Assembly (NCBI GenBank): GCA_030528905.1
Contig: JAUMXZ010000005.1
Span: 1 to 44,539 of the forward strand
Direction: 5' to 3'
Source: Clostridia bacterium
GTDB lineage: Bacteria > Bacillota > Clostridia > Oscillospirales > Acutalibacteraceae
DNA length: 44,539 nt
The notes beneath the pieces are model-generated. The model searched no databases. It saw only the letters and a list, made by a program, of their open reading frames with translations, and was not told where the DNA came from. Below, one piece after another: positions 27,094 to 35,937 of this stretch. Numbering within the stretch: position 1 is the stretch's first letter; each line of letters starts with the position of its first letter. Made by a program: the position numbers and the translations under genes.

Positions 27094-28224
27094 ATGTATA
27101 AACTTATAAAACAGCAAGGTAACGCAAGACTTGGCCGGTTTACTACAAATAAAGGCACAGTCAACACCCCCGCCTTTATGAATGTTGCTACCTGCGGCGC
27201 TATAAAAGGTGCCCTATCTTCTAAAGATCTTGAAGATATAAACTGCCAGGTTCAGCTTTGTAACACCTATCATCTTCACCTTAGACCGGGTAATGATGTT
27301 GTAAAAAAACTCGGCGGACTTCATAAATTCACTTGTTGGAACGGCCCGATATTAACCGATAGCGGCGGATTTCAGGTCTTTTCACTTGCAAAATTAAGGC
27401 AGATAAACGAAGACGGTGTGTGTTTTTCATCTCATATAGACGGCAAAAAAATATTTATGTCGCCCGAAGACAGTATTAAAATTCAATCCGACCTGGGTTC
27501 CACTATCGCTATGGCTTTTGATGAGTGTATAGAAAACCCCGCTGAATACAATTATGTGAAAGAATCCTGCAAGCGCACTACAAGATGGCTTGTAAGATGC
27601 AAAAATCACATAGAAAAGCTCAACAAGCTGCCGGATACAATAAATAAAGAACAGCTGCTGTTTGGTATCAATCAGGGCAGTACATACGACGATTTGAGAA
27701 TTGAACATATGAAAAATATTGCAGAGCTTGATCTTGATGGCTATGCAATAGGAGGACTTGCTGTTGGAGAAGAAGCAGAACAGATGTACCATATTATCGA
27801 TGTAACTCAGGAACATATGCCAAAAGACAAGATAAGATACCTTATGGGTGTTGGAACTCCTGTTAATATACTCGAGGCAGTCTATAGAGGTGTTGATCTT
27901 TTCGATTGCGTAATGCCAAGCCGAAATGCCCGTCACGGCCATGTGTTTACATCAAGCGGTATAAGAAATATGTTCAACGCAAAATATATCCTCGATGATA
28001 AACCCATAGACGAAAATTGTTCCTGCCCTGTTTGCAAAACCTTCTCCCGCGCTTATATAAGACATCTTTTTAAAGCTAAAGAAATGCTTGCAATGAGATT
28101 AGCTGTTATTCATAATCTCTACTTTTATAACTCACTTATGCAGAAAATCAGAGATAGTCTTCAAAATGATAGCTTTGCTGAATTCTATAATACCAATAAA
28201 GATATCCTCGGAAAAAGAATATAA
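27094..28224 (+). CDS. tgt: tRNA-guanine transglycosylase
   Basis: Exchanges guanine-34 of tRNAs with GUN anticodons for the queuosine precursor preQ1. Asp89 in DSGGFQVFSL and nucleophile Asp271 in LFDCVMPSRNARHG are in place, with the zinc site Cys309, Cys311, Cys314 and the late His in VIHNL. LFGINQGSTYDDLR and GGLAVGE are the substrate-binding segments. At 376 residues its length is normal. ATG follows CAGGAG. No queA, yajC or secDF neighbours are seen here; the gene stands between tRNA genes, with a terminator upstream and no obvious promoter. A weak TATACT (about 27071) might serve as a -10 box. Confidence 0.97.
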   Translation: MYKLIKQQGNARLGRFTTNKGTVNTPAFMNVATCGAIKGALSSKDLEDINCQVQLCNTYHLHLRPGNDVVKKLGGLHKFTCWNGPILTDSGGFQVFSLAKLRQINEDGVCFSSHIDGKKIFMSPEDSIKIQSDLGSTIAMAFDECIENPAEYNYVKESCKRTTRWLVRCKNHIEKLNKLPDTINKEQLLFGINQGSTYDDLRIEHMKNIAELDLDGYAIGGLAVGEEAEQMYHIIDVTQEHMPKDKIRYLMGVGTPVNILEAVYRGVDLFDCVMPSRNARHGHVFTSSGIRNMFNAKYILDDKPIDENCSCPVCKTFSRAYIRHLFKAKEMLAMRLAVIHNLYFYNSLMQKIRDSLQNDSFAEFYNTNKDILGKRI

Positions 28225-28298
28225 AAGCGATAACATAATAAAACCTTACTTTTTTTCATAAATATCCCTAATTTACTGATAAAAATATAAATTTCCTC

Positions 28299-28327
28299 TT
28301 GACAAACCTTATTTTTTATAATATAAT
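28299..28327 (+). promoter_or_regulatory. Consensus promoter of tRNA-Met/tRNA-Glu
   Basis: TTGACA (28299-28304), 17-bp spacer, TATAAT (28322-28327): perfect consensus. Confidence 0.85.
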
Positions 28328-28363
28328 GGTTATCGTAATCGCTTCACTGAAGCTGATTTTTAC

Positions 28364-28440
28364 GGCGGCATAGCTCAGTTGGCTAGAGCATTCGGTTCAT
28401 ACCCGGAGTGTCGATGGTTCAAGTCCATTTGCCGCTACCA
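28364..28440 (+). tRNA. tRNA-Met, elongator (anticodon CAT)
   Basis: Acceptor GGCGGCA / TGCCGCT (1-72 G-U pair, so not the mismatched initiator end), anticodon stem TTCGG / CCGGA with loop TTCATAC (anticodon CAT), T loop TTCAAGT, encoded ACCA. The body closely resembles the Bacillus elongator tRNA-Met, rather than the lysidine-type tRNA-Ile that also has CAT. Confidence 0.93.
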
Positions 28441-28447
28441 TTATTAA

Positions 28448-28522
28448 GGCCCGATGGTCAAGAGGTCAAGACACCGCCCTTTCACGGCGGAAACACGAGT
28501 TCGATTCTCGTTCGGGTCACCA
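28448..28522 (+). tRNA. tRNA-Glu (anticodon TTC)
   Basis: Acceptor GGCCCGA / TCGGGTC (one G-U), anticodon stem CCGCC / GGCGG with loop CTTTCAC (anticodon TTC), T loop TTCGATT, encoded ACCA. It follows tRNA-Met by seven bases on the same transcript. Confidence 0.97.
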
Positions 28523-28524
28523 TT

Positions 28525-28560
28525 AAGACAGTAAACTATTTGTTTACTGTCTTTATTTTT
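28525..28560 (+). terminator. Terminator after tRNA-Glu
   Basis: Perfect 12-bp stem AAGACAGTAAAC / GTTTACTGTCTT with a five-base loop, then TATTTTTTT. Confidence 0.95.
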
Positions 28561-28613
28561 TTAAAAAAATCTGCCTTTTTCCCTCTTACTAACATTTAAT
28601 TCTCGTTTTTATA

Positions 28614-28642
28614 TTGATATTTTTTGTTAAAATTATTATAAT
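28614..28642 (+). promoter_or_regulatory. Promoter of the NifU-like/GGGtGRT operon
   Basis: TTGATA (28614-28619), 17-bp spacer, TATAAT (28637-28642). The transcript would begin near 28649, leaving a leader of about 105 nt. Confidence 0.7.
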
Positions 28643-28681
28643 ATCAGTGTATGGTTTTCTATCCATATTTATTTAATCTTT

Positions 28682-28728
28682 TAAAACAGCATACCTAATT
28701 ATAAGATTTTTCATAGTCTGCTGTTTTA
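28682..28728 (+). promoter_or_regulatory. Inverted repeat in the leader of the NifU-like gene
   Basis: A perfect 10-bp inverted repeat TAAAACAGCA (28682-28691) / TGCTGTTTTA (28719-28728) with a 27-nt AT-rich loop lies in the 5' untranslated region, ending 15 bases before the ribosome site GAAAGGAG. No T run follows, so it is not a simple terminator. Its function is unknown. Confidence 0.5.
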
Positions 28729-28755
28729 GCTGCAGTTATTGAAAGGAGTACAGTT

Positions 28756-29448
28756 ATGAATTATTCACAAGAAGTGGAAAACATGTGTACTGTTGCAAAA
28801 GGTCCTCACCACGGCCCTGCACCAATACCTGAAGAAGGCAAATGGGTTAAAGCTTATGATGTTAAAGACATCTCAGGCCTTTCCCACGGAATCGGCTGGT
28901 GCGCACCACAACAAGGTGCTTGTAAACTTACACTCAATGTTAAAGAAGGTATCGTTGAAGAGGCTTTGGTTGAAACCTTAGGTTGCTCCGGTATGACTCA
29001 CTCAGCTGCTATGGCTGCTGAAATTTTACCGGGTAAAACTTTAATAGAATGCCTGAACACAGATTTGGTTTGTGATGCCATAAATGTTGCTATGAGAGAA
29101 ATATTCCAACAATTTGTCTATGGCCGTACACAAACTGCTTTCTCTGAAAATGGTCTGCCGGTCGGCGCAGGTCTTGAAGATTTAGGTAAAGGTTTGCGTT
29201 CTCAAGTCGGTACAATGTTCAGCACAAAATTAAAAGGCGTCAGATATATGGAAATGGCCGAAGGCTATGTAATATCAGTTGCTCTTGATGAGAATAATGA
29301 AGTCATCGGATATAAATTTGTTCGCTTAGGCAAAATGCTCGAAGATATCCGCCATGGAGTAGCTCCAAATGAAGCTTATGAAAAGAACATAGGTCAATAC
29401 GGACGCTATGATGGGGCTGCTAAGTATATAGACCCAAGAGAAGAATAA
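28756..29448 (+). CDS. NifU-like iron-sulfur cluster assembly scaffold-type protein
   Basis: Protein with an IscU/NifU N-terminal-like domain, expected to hold or transfer Fe-S clusters. Candidate cysteine ligands occur in GWCAPQQGACKL, in LGCSGMTHSAA and in NTDLVCDAIN, matching the three-cysteine spacing pattern of scaffold proteins; the C-terminal extension (about 130-230) is not part of classic IscU. It has 230 residues. ATG follows GAAAGGAG. It is the first gene of a two-gene unit with the GGGtGRT protein 48 bases downstream, a pairing I know from other anaerobes; no isc/suf genes are adjacent, so a dedicated rather than general role is likely. Substrate and partner are unknown. Confidence 0.82.
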   Translation: MNYSQEVENMCTVAKGPHHGPAPIPEEGKWVKAYDVKDISGLSHGIGWCAPQQGACKLTLNVKEGIVEEALVETLGCSGMTHSAAMAAEILPGKTLIECLNTDLVCDAINVAMREIFQQFVYGRTQTAFSENGLPVGAGLEDLGKGLRSQVGTMFSTKLKGVRYMEMAEGYVISVALDENNEVIGYKFVRLGKMLEDIRHGVAPNEAYEKNIGQYGRYDGAAKYIDPREE

Positions 29449-29496
29449 CGATTTCTGCTGAAATCATAAATTACTACTTTAAGGAGGATAATTTCC

Positions 29497-30504
29497 ATGG
29501 CCAATGATGTAAAATTTGAAGGCAAAGAAAGAAGAATGGCTAAGATTGAAAAATGTTTAGCTGAATATGGCATTGCAAGTCTTGAAGAAGCTCAAGAAAT
29601 ATGCCAAAGTAAAAATATTGATGTAGCCGCTATAGTCAAGGGTGTCCAGCCTATAGCTTTTGAAAATGCTGTTTGGGCTTATACCTTAGGCTGTGCTATA
29701 GCTATCAAAAAAGGTACTAAAACTGCTGTTGAGGCTGCTGAAGCTATCGGTATCGGCCTTGAAGCTTTTTGTATCCCGGGTTCAGTTGCTGAGCAAAGAA
29801 GTGTTGGACAGGGTCACGGTAATCTCGGAGCTATGCTTCTTCGCGATGAAACAAAATGCTTTGCTTTTGTTGCCGGTCACGAATCTTTTGCTGCTGCTGA
29901 GGGCGCTATTGGTATTGCCAGAAGTGCTAACAAGGCAAGAAAAGAACCTTTACGCGTTATCTTAAACGGCTTAGGTAAAGATGCTGCTTATATTATCTCA
30001 AGAATAAACGGCTTTACCTATGTTAAAACTGATTATGACTTCTTTACAAACGAACTCAAAATTATAGAAGAAACTCCATATTCAACAGGTGAAAGAGCTG
30101 CTGTTAAGTGCTACGGTGCTAACGATGTTTTAGAAGGCGTTGCTATTATGAAACACGAAGGCGTTGATGTTTCCATCACAGGAAACTCTACTAACCCAAC
30201 AAGATTCCAACATCTTGTTGCCGGCACTTATAAAAAATGGGCAATAGAAAATGATAAAAAATATTTCTCTGTTGCTTCAGGCGGCGGTACCGGAAGAACT
30301 CTGCATCCTGATAATATGGCAGCCGGCCCTGCTTCTTACGGTCTTACTGACTCAATGGGTCGTATGCACGGAGATGCTCAGTTTGCCGGTTCTTCATCAG
30401 TTCCTGCTCACGTTGAGATGATGGGACTTATGGGAATGGGTAATAACCCAATGGTTGGTGCTACAGTTGCTTGTGCTGTTGCAGTATACGAAAATACAAA
30501 ATAA
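29497..30504 (+). CDS. GGGtGRT protein (function unknown)
   Basis: Conserved protein of anaerobes named after the motif visible here at residues 262-268 (GGGTGRT). It has 335 residues, no signal and no membrane helix. An N-terminal segment (VKFEGKERRMAKIEKCLAEYGI), a glycine/alanine-rich centre with GVQPIAFENAVWAYTLGCA and GQGHGNLGAMLLRDETKC, and a C-terminal run with SMGRMHGDAQFAGSSSVPAHVEMMGLMGMGNNPM are highly patterned and suggest an enzyme or cofactor-binding fold, but no activity is established. ATG follows AAGGAGG. It shares a transcript with the NifU-like scaffold and ends before a strong bidirectional terminator. Confidence 0.9.
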   Translation: MANDVKFEGKERRMAKIEKCLAEYGIASLEEAQEICQSKNIDVAAIVKGVQPIAFENAVWAYTLGCAIAIKKGTKTAVEAAEAIGIGLEAFCIPGSVAEQRSVGQGHGNLGAMLLRDETKCFAFVAGHESFAAAEGAIGIARSANKARKEPLRVILNGLGKDAAYIISRINGFTYVKTDYDFFTNELKIIEETPYSTGERAAVKCYGANDVLEGVAIMKHEGVDVSITGNSTNPTRFQHLVAGTYKKWAIENDKKYFSVASGGGTGRTLHPDNMAAGPASYGLTDSMGRMHGDAQFAGSSSVPAHVEMMGLMGMGNNPMVGATVACAVAVYENTK

Positions 30505-30534
30505 AATTTAATCACTTCTGTGTCTTAAATTTAA

Positions 30535-30571
30535 AAGCCGTATTTCCAAAAAGGAAATACGGCTTATTTGT
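30535..30571. terminator. Bidirectional terminator between GGGtGRT gene and V-ATPase operon
   Basis: Perfect 13-bp stem AAGCCGTATTTCC / GGAAATACGGCTT with loop AAAAA, between two convergent operons. It is followed by TATTTGTTT on the plus strand and by A/T-rich DNA on the other side. Confidence 0.9.
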
Positions 30572-31189
30572 TTATTGATTTGCTTTCTTTTTCTTGATAA
30601 CTTTCATTCTTGAGAACTCTTCCCTGTTCTTTTCTTCCAATGCTAATGTAATAGATTTAACATTTTCCGTAAGATTAGGAATGATTACATTTTTCAAAGC
30701 ATTAGCACGTTTCTGAGTCTTCTTTATAGCGTCTGCCAAACGGTAAACACTATTTTCTATTTCAGCAAGAATTACTGTAAATTTTTTCACTTTATCAAAG
30801 CACAAATATGCCTCATCGAGTGAAAAGTTTGATGAAACAAGGCCAAACGGAGGATAAGATATTTCCTTTTCATCAAGCGTTACAATAGGTATCTCCACAC
30901 CCATAACACTCTTATAAGAAAGCATTACCCCATTTTCTTCGGTAACATTTTTAGCCAACTCCTCACAAATTCCAAGCGTTATGTTAGCTTTTTGCAAGGC
31001 CTCATAAGCTCTGCTGTAGGTTGTATCTATCTGTTCCTGTACCTCTGTAGCCTTTGAAATAAGCGTCATCATTTCTCTGACTAATATATTGCGTTTTCTA
31101 TCAAGAAGATCAAAACCGGTTTTCGCAAGTTCAAGAGATTTTTTTGTTGCTATTAAATTTCCTTTTGTTGCAGCTATCTGATTTGCCAC
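30572..31189 (-). CDS. V-type ATPase subunit D
   Basis: Central-stalk subunit that rotates inside the A3B3 head. The 205 residues are mostly two long helices with the family start ATKGNLIATKKSLELAKTGFDLLDRKRNILVREM broken across the N-terminus (residues about 7-40), ending in a lysine-rich tail. It is the last gene of the operon, 22 bases after subunit B with a strong AGGGGAAGGGGAG ribosome site, and stops at the edge of the shared terminator. Confidence 0.95.
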   Translation of the reverse strand: MANQIAATKGNLIATKKSLELAKTGFDLLDRKRNILVREMMTLISKATEVQEQIDTTYSRAYEALQKANITLGICEELAKNVTEENGVMLSYKSVMGVEIPIVTLDEKEISYPPFGLVSSNFSLDEAYLCFDKVKKFTVILAEIENSVYRLADAIKKTQKRANALKNVIIPNLTENVKSITLALEEKNREEFSRMKVIKKKKANQ

Positions 31190-31211
31190 TTAAAATCTCC
31201 CCTTCCCCTGC

Positions 31212-32660
31212 TTATTCATCTTCATCTTCATCAGTATCTTCATTATCTTTTTCTTCGGTATCCACTACTACTCCGAAATTGACATCATCCGGTCTGTAAT
31301 ATTTTTCAAGCCATTTATCATCAACACGCTCAAGTTCAGACTTAGGTAATGTTGAAAGAAGCTTCCAACCTAAATCAAGACTTTGCTCCATTGAACGCTC
31401 TTCATTAAATTTCTGTGATATAAAATACTTTTCAAACAGCTTTCCAAACTCAATTATTCTTTTATCACTTGCAGACAACTCCTCCTCACCGATAACAGAG
31501 GCAAGTGCTCTTGCGTCTGAAACTTTGGAGTAAGATGCGAATAATTGGTTTGCAAGTTCCCAGTGGTCAGCTCTTGTCAAGCCCTCGCCGATACCGTCTT
31601 TCATAAGTCTTGAAAGCGACGGCAAAACAGACACCGGCGGATATATGCCCTGTCCTGAGAGGTTTCTGTCAAGTACAATCTGCCCTTCTGTTATATAGCC
31701 TGTAAGATCCGGTACCGGATGGGTTATATCGTCATTAGGCATCGTCAATATTGGTATCTGAGTAACAGAGCCGTCTATACCCTCTATCATTCCTGCGCGT
31801 TCATATATAGAAGCTAAGTCCGAATAAAGATATCCGGGGAATCCGCCTCTTCCGGGTATCTCTCCTTTTGAGGAGCTGAACTCTCTTAGCGCTTCTGCAT
31901 ATGAAGTCATATCTGTCATAACAACCAACACGTGCATATTTTTTTCAAACGCAAGATATTCAGCAGCAGTAAGGGCACATCTTGGGGTTATGGTTCTTTC
32001 GATTACAGGGTCGCTTGCTAAGTTGATAAACATTACAACCTTTTGCAATACGCCTGATTCTTCAAAACATCTTTTAAAGTAGTCGGCTACATCTTTTTGA
32101 ACACCCATAGCCGCAAATACTATACAGAACTGCTTACTTTCATCATTTGCTATTTTTGCCTGTCTTACAATTTGTACGGCAAGATCATTGTGTTTCATAC
32201 CTGAGCCTGAGAAAATAGGCAATTTTTGGCCTCTTATGAGTGTTGCCAATGTATCTATTGAAGATATGCCGGTGCATATATAGTTTTCGGGGTAAATTCT
32301 TGCTACCGGATTTATTACCATTCCGTTTACATCTCGTCTCTCCTCGGGATAAATATTCCCAAGTCCATCAATCGGCTGACCGGATCCATTAAATGTTCTT
32401 CCTAAGATTTCCAAAGAAAGCGGCATCTGCATTGGTCTGCCCATAAGATGAGTTTGTGTGTTTGAAAGCGAGATATTTTTTGTTCCTTCAAACACCTGTA
32501 TTACTACTCTTTTTCCATCTATCTGAACAACTTTTCCCTGTCTGAAGGTTCCGTTGTCTAATTTAATACTTACGGTTTCCTCATAAAAAACATCATCAAC
32601 ATCGTCAAGGACTATCAGAGAACCGTTTATTTCTTTTACTCCAATATAATCAAGTATCAT
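31212..32660 (-). CDS. V-type ATPase subunit B (non-catalytic)
   Basis: Nucleotide-binding-fold subunit that alternates with A in the head but lacks a working P-loop: the equivalent segment reads [32 protein letters not shown] and the [20 protein letters not shown] segment are typical of B. It has 482 residues and ends in an acidic Asp/Glu tail. It starts 24 bases after subunit A. Confidence 0.97.
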   Translation of the reverse strand: MILDYIGVKEINGSLIVLDDVDDVFYEETVSIKLDNGTFRQGKVVQIDGKRVVIQVFEGTKNISLSNTQTHLMGRPMQMPLSLEILGRTFNGSGQPIDGLGNIYPEERRDVNGMVINPVARIYPENYICTGISSIDTLATLIRGQKLPIFSGSGMKHNDLAVQIVRQAKIANDESKQFCIVFAAMGVQKDVADYFKRCFEESGVLQKVVMFINLASDPVIERTITPRCALTAAEYLAFEKNMHVLVVMTDMTSYAEALREFSSSKGEIPGRGGFPGYLYSDLASIYERAGMIEGIDGSVTQIPILTMPNDDITHPVPDLTGYITEGQIVLDRNLSGQGIYPPVSVLPSLSRLMKDGIGEGLTRADHWELANQLFASYSKVSDARALASVIGEEELSASDKRIIEFGKLFEKYFISQKFNEERSMEQSLDLGWKLLSTLPKSELERVDDKWLEKYYRPDDVNFGVVVDTEEKDNEDTDEDEDE

Positions 32661-32684
32661 ATTATTTTTCCTTTCCGATTAGTC

Positions 32685-34457
32685 TTATTTTTTTACAAGT
32701 CTTGAAGAGAATTTTGCAAAACATTTATCTATATCCAAAAGGAATTCATCAAACATATACAGCTTATCATTAGGTATTTCATACTTAATTTTAGCAAGTC
32801 TGTCAAATACTCCGAGTTCTTTTATCTGTGATATCGGAACTCCGGCAGAGATAAGTCTTTTAGCTCTTGCGTGGAGTTTTAAAATGACTTTCATCATAAG
32901 CTTTTGCTTTTCAAGTGATACATAAGTATCTTCTTTATGAAACGCATTTTGCTGCAGAAAACCTACTCTTATAACTCTTGCAGTTTCTATGATAAGCTTT
33001 TGGTCATCGGGTAAAACATCAGCTCCGATGAGTTTAACTATTTCCATAAGTGAGCTTTCCTCGTGTAATATAGAATTGATTTTAGTTCGATATCTTATAA
33101 AATCGTGTCCTATATTTTCGTGATACCATTTATCCAGATCCACAAAATACTCACTGTAGCTTGTCAGCCAATTTATTGCAGGGTAATGTCTTGCATAAGC
33201 TAAAGATTTATCAAGCGCCCAGAAGCAGCGTGTAAATCTTTTTGTATTCTGAGTAACAGGCTCTGAGAAATCTCCTCCCTGAGGTGACACAGCTCCTATT
33301 ACTGACACTGACCCTTCTTTATCATTAAGCGTTGTAACAAAGCCTGCTCTTTCATAGAATTCTGATAATCTTGACGGCAGATCTGCAGGGAAGCCTTCTT
33401 CTGCCGGCATTTCCTCAAGTCGTCCGGAAATTTCCCTTAAAGCCTCTGCCCAGCGAGAAGATGAATCTGCCATCATCGCCACGTGATATCCCATATCCCT
33501 GTAATATTCTGCCAAGGTGATACCTGTATAAATTGAAGCTTCTCTTGCCGCAACAGGCATATTTGATGTATTGGCAATCAATACAGTTCTGTCTGTCATC
33601 GGATCTCCTGTTTTAGGGTCAATCAGCTCAGAGAACTCATTTAGTACCTGGCACATTTCATTTCCGCGTTCTCCGCAGCCCACATATACGATTATATCGG
33701 CATCGCACCATTTTGCTATTTGGTGCTGAGTCATAGTTTTTCCGGTTCCAAATCCTCCGGGAATAGCACAGCTTCCACCCTTAGCCATTGGAAACAGCGT
33801 ATCAATTACTCTTTGTCCTGTTATCAACGGGATTTTAGGTGAGTGCCTTTTTTTCGACGGGCGCGGAGTTCTTATCGGCCAGCGTTGAAACAAACTCAAT
33901 TTATGTATTTTACCGGTTTCATCTTTAAGCGTAACAACGGTATCATCTATTTTGTATTCTCCGTCTTGATTTACACTCTGCACAACACCTGATAAGTACG
34001 GATGCAGCATACATCTATGCTCAATAGCTCTTGTTTCTTCAACTACTGCATATATATCTCCGCCTTTTAGCTTATCGCCCGGTTTCACTATGATTTTTGT
34101 TTTCCACTTTCTTTCAATATCGAGTGATGGAACTTTAGAACCTCTTGCGATAAAAGATCCTGATTCTTTTCTGATATCTTTAAGTGGTCTTGCTATTCCA
34201 TCAAAAATGTTATCAAGTATACCGGGGCCTAAGGTTATATTCATTGGGCTTTTAGTTCCTATGACCGGCTCACCGGGTTTTAATCCGGTTGTTTCCTCAT
34301 AGACCTGGATAGTTGTATATTTATCAGAAATTTTAATTACCTCTCCGATAAGGCCTAAATTTCCAACATATACCATTTCCATCATAGAAAACGATTCTGT
34401 GTTTTTTACAGTCACGACCGGTCCGTTGATTCCATATATCACATCTTTTATTTCCAC
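32685..34457 (-). CDS. V-type ATPase subunit A (catalytic)
   Basis: Catalytic subunit with Walker A GGFGTGKT (234-241), the non-homologous insert (about 110-195) with HPYLSGVVQSV that separates V/A-type A subunits from F1 beta, and the downstream VMMADSSSRWAEALREISGRLEEMPAEEGFP segment (quoted here in pieces: ADSSSRWAEA, GRLEEMPAEEGFPA). The start is GTG 34457 with GGAGATGAT upstream. It has 590 residues, normal. The 54-base gap from subunit E is the widest in the operon and holds no clear hairpin. Confidence 0.97.
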   Translation of the reverse strand: MEIKDVIYGINGPVVTVKNTESFSMMEMVYVGNLGLIGEVIKISDKYTTIQVYEETTGLKPGEPVIGTKSPMNITLGPGILDNIFDGIARPLKDIRKESGSFIARGSKVPSLDIERKWKTKIIVKPGDKLKGGDIYAVVEETRAIEHRCMLHPYLSGVVQSVNQDGEYKIDDTVVTLKDETGKIHKLSLFQRWPIRTPRPSKKRHSPKIPLITGQRVIDTLFPMAKGGSCAIPGGFGTGKTMTQHQIAKWCDADIIVYVGCGERGNEMCQVLNEFSELIDPKTGDPMTDRTVLIANTSNMPVAAREASIYTGITLAEYYRDMGYHVAMMADSSSRWAEALREISGRLEEMPAEEGFPADLPSRLSEFYERAGFVTTLNDKEGSVSVIGAVSPQGGDFSEPVTQNTKRFTRCFWALDKSLAYARHYPAINWLTSYSEYFVDLDKWYHENIGHDFIRYRTKINSILHEESSLMEIVKLIGADVLPDDQKLIIETARVIRVGFLQQNAFHKEDTYVSLEKQKLMMKVILKLHARAKRLISAGVPISQIKELGVFDRLAKIKYEIPNDKLYMFDEFLLDIDKCFAKFSSRLVKK

Positions 34458-34511
34458 TTTTTATATCATCTCCAAACTCAGCCACAAGGCCTTGTTCATT
34501 CTAAATTATGT

Positions 34512-35114
34512 TTACACTATCTCCAAACCACTGTTTTCTTCAAACCATTCTACCTGCTCTCTTAATTTACTATCAAGAGTTTCATCAGCTATTAGTCCTT
34601 TTGCCTTGTTTTTTCCTCTGAGCCCTCCTATTGTAATTGACTCATCAACTGCAATAGTACATTTATCGCCGATAATTTCCGAAAGAGCATTTTTATATTT
34701 TTCATCACCCGGTTTAATATATATTTTAGTTTGGTCGTTTGTTAATACTGATATAATATTTAAAGCCTGTTTTTTCAAAAGCTCACCGTAATCGGCAGAT
34801 TTTGTATATTTTAATAACTTATCTTTAGCTTTTTTCAAAACATCTTTCATTATAGCATCTCTTGCTAAGAGCAGTTCTCTTTTAGCCTTAATATCTTCTT
34901 TTGAAATTTCTCTTGTAAGCTTACTTTTTATATTATAAGTTTCTTTTCTGACTAACTTTTGACAATCTTTGAGAACTTCTTCTTTTACTTTAAATAATTC
35001 TTCCTGCTTAAAGGTTTCTGCTTCTATTTGCATTTTATCGCGCTGTTGTTTTGCATACTTATTTATAGCATCCATAAACGCGTGTGTCTTGTTGCTTTCG
35101 TGCAAATCGGGCAT
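34512..35114 (-). CDS. V-type ATPase subunit E (peripheral stalk)
   Basis: Peripheral-stalk subunit pairing with the G/H coiled coil to hold the head against rotation. The N-terminal half (about 8-90) is a charged amphipathic helix; the C-terminal half is a small globular domain with the family segment TIGGLRGKNKAKGLIADETLDSKL (broken: TIGGLRGKNKAKG, DETLDSKL). It has 200 residues. ATG follows GGAGG, 12 bases after subunit F. Confidence 0.9.
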   Translation of the reverse strand: MPDLHESNKTHAFMDAINKYAKQQRDKMQIEAETFKQEELFKVKEEVLKDCQKLVRKETYNIKSKLTREISKEDIKAKRELLLARDAIMKDVLKKAKDKLLKYTKSADYGELLKKQALNIISVLTNDQTKIYIKPGDEKYKNALSEIIGDKCTIAVDESITIGGLRGKNKAKGLIADETLDSKLREQVEWFEENSGLEIV

Positions 35115-35126
35115 AAATAATACCTC

Positions 35127-35435
35127 CTAAAACTTGACGCCAATAGCATCGGTAACATACCTTGTTATAGCATCTTTAGAGTTTGTTGAGCCGTGTCTGT
35201 CCATAATTTGAACTAAAAGCGGTTGTTTTCTGTTAAGCTTTATATCATAGATCAAATCCGGGCACAGATTAACAAGTTTTTCCGTTATAAGTACGATAGC
35301 CACATCAGGTTTTTCCAAAACTGATTTAAGGGCATTTTCTACTTCTTCTTTTTTATGGACAACAACACCTTTTACTCCGGCAAGACGCAATCCGACCTGA
35401 GTGTCAACATTATCGCTTATCAAAAAGAACTTCAT
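35127..35435 (-). CDS. V-type ATPase subunit F
   Basis: Small central-stalk subunit bound to D. The 102 residues show the Rossmann-like pattern FFLISDNVDTQVGLRLAGV, then VAIVLITEKLV, then LLVQIMDRHG. In Enterococcus this subunit is NtpG. ATG follows AGGTGA, 14 bases after K. Confidence 0.93.
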   Translation of the reverse strand: MKFFLISDNVDTQVGLRLAGVKGVVVHKKEEVENALKSVLEKPDVAIVLITEKLVNLCPDLIYDIKLNRKQPLLVQIMDRHGSTNSKDAITRYVTDAIGVKF

Positions 35436-35449
35436 TTTGTCACCTGTCT

Positions 35450-35899
35450 TTATACTTTACCTATTATTAAGATAGATACAAGCAGGCCATACAAAGCAAC
35501 ACCTTCGCCCAACGCAACAAATATCAAAGCTTTACCGAATGCTTTTGGGTCTTCGCTTGTAGCTCCTATAGCTGCCGGTGCTGCACTTCCAACAGCGATA
35601 CCGCCGCCTATACCTGAGATACCTGTTGCTAAACCTGCTGCTAACAGTCCTAAGCCTACGCTGTTTGATTTATCTTCAGCTGATTGACTTGTGCTTGTTG
35701 TTGTTTCTTCCGTTACATCATTTTCTGCTGCTAATGTAAAAAATGACATTGTCAAACAAATTATACCTACTATTACAAATGACAACATTTGTGTTGCTAT
35801 TGCTCTTTTTTTACTTTTGCCGTTTTTGAACATATAGTATGAAAGAATAACTGAAGCTACTAAAGCAGCTACCGGGATAATACAATATAAGAATAACAT
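35450..35899 (-). CDS. V-type ATPase subunit K (rotor ring proteolipid) with divergent N-terminal half
   Basis: Membrane rotor subunit carrying the ion-binding carboxylate. Residues about 81-149 form a clear c-type hairpin: GLGLLAAGLATGISGIGGGIAVG, written here as GLGLLAAGLATG and GISGIGGGIAVG, then the loop ATSEDPKAFGK, then a helix with Glu132 in ALGEGVALYG. The N-terminal half has two hydrophobic segments (about 4-24 and 37-58) that lack the glycine packing motif and any carboxylate, and a polar Glu/Thr/Ser linker (59-80) follows. The second segment ends in LAAEN, which could be a signal-peptidase site. It is thus either a four-helix K with a degenerate first hairpin or a two-helix c with a cleaved leader. 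Confidence 0.92.
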   Translation of the reverse strand: MLFLYCIIPVAALVASVILSYYMFKNGKSKKRAIATQMLSFVIVGIICLTMSFFTLAAENDVTEETTTSTSQSAEDKSNSVGLGLLAAGLATGISGIGGGIAVGSAAPAAIGATSEDPKAFGKALIFVALGEGVALYGLLVSILIIGKV

Positions 35900-35937
35900 A
35901 ACAAAAACTCCTTTTATTATAAAATTATGAATTAAAA

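Noticed and set aside
26856..27101. Open frame from tRNA-Leu to the start of tgt
   Set aside because: It spans a tRNA, two terminators and the tRNA-like element, and its protein is low-quality hydrophobic sequence.
28408..28599. Open frame running through tRNA-Met and tRNA-Glu
   Set aside because: It overlaps two firm tRNA genes and a terminator and has no ribosome site.
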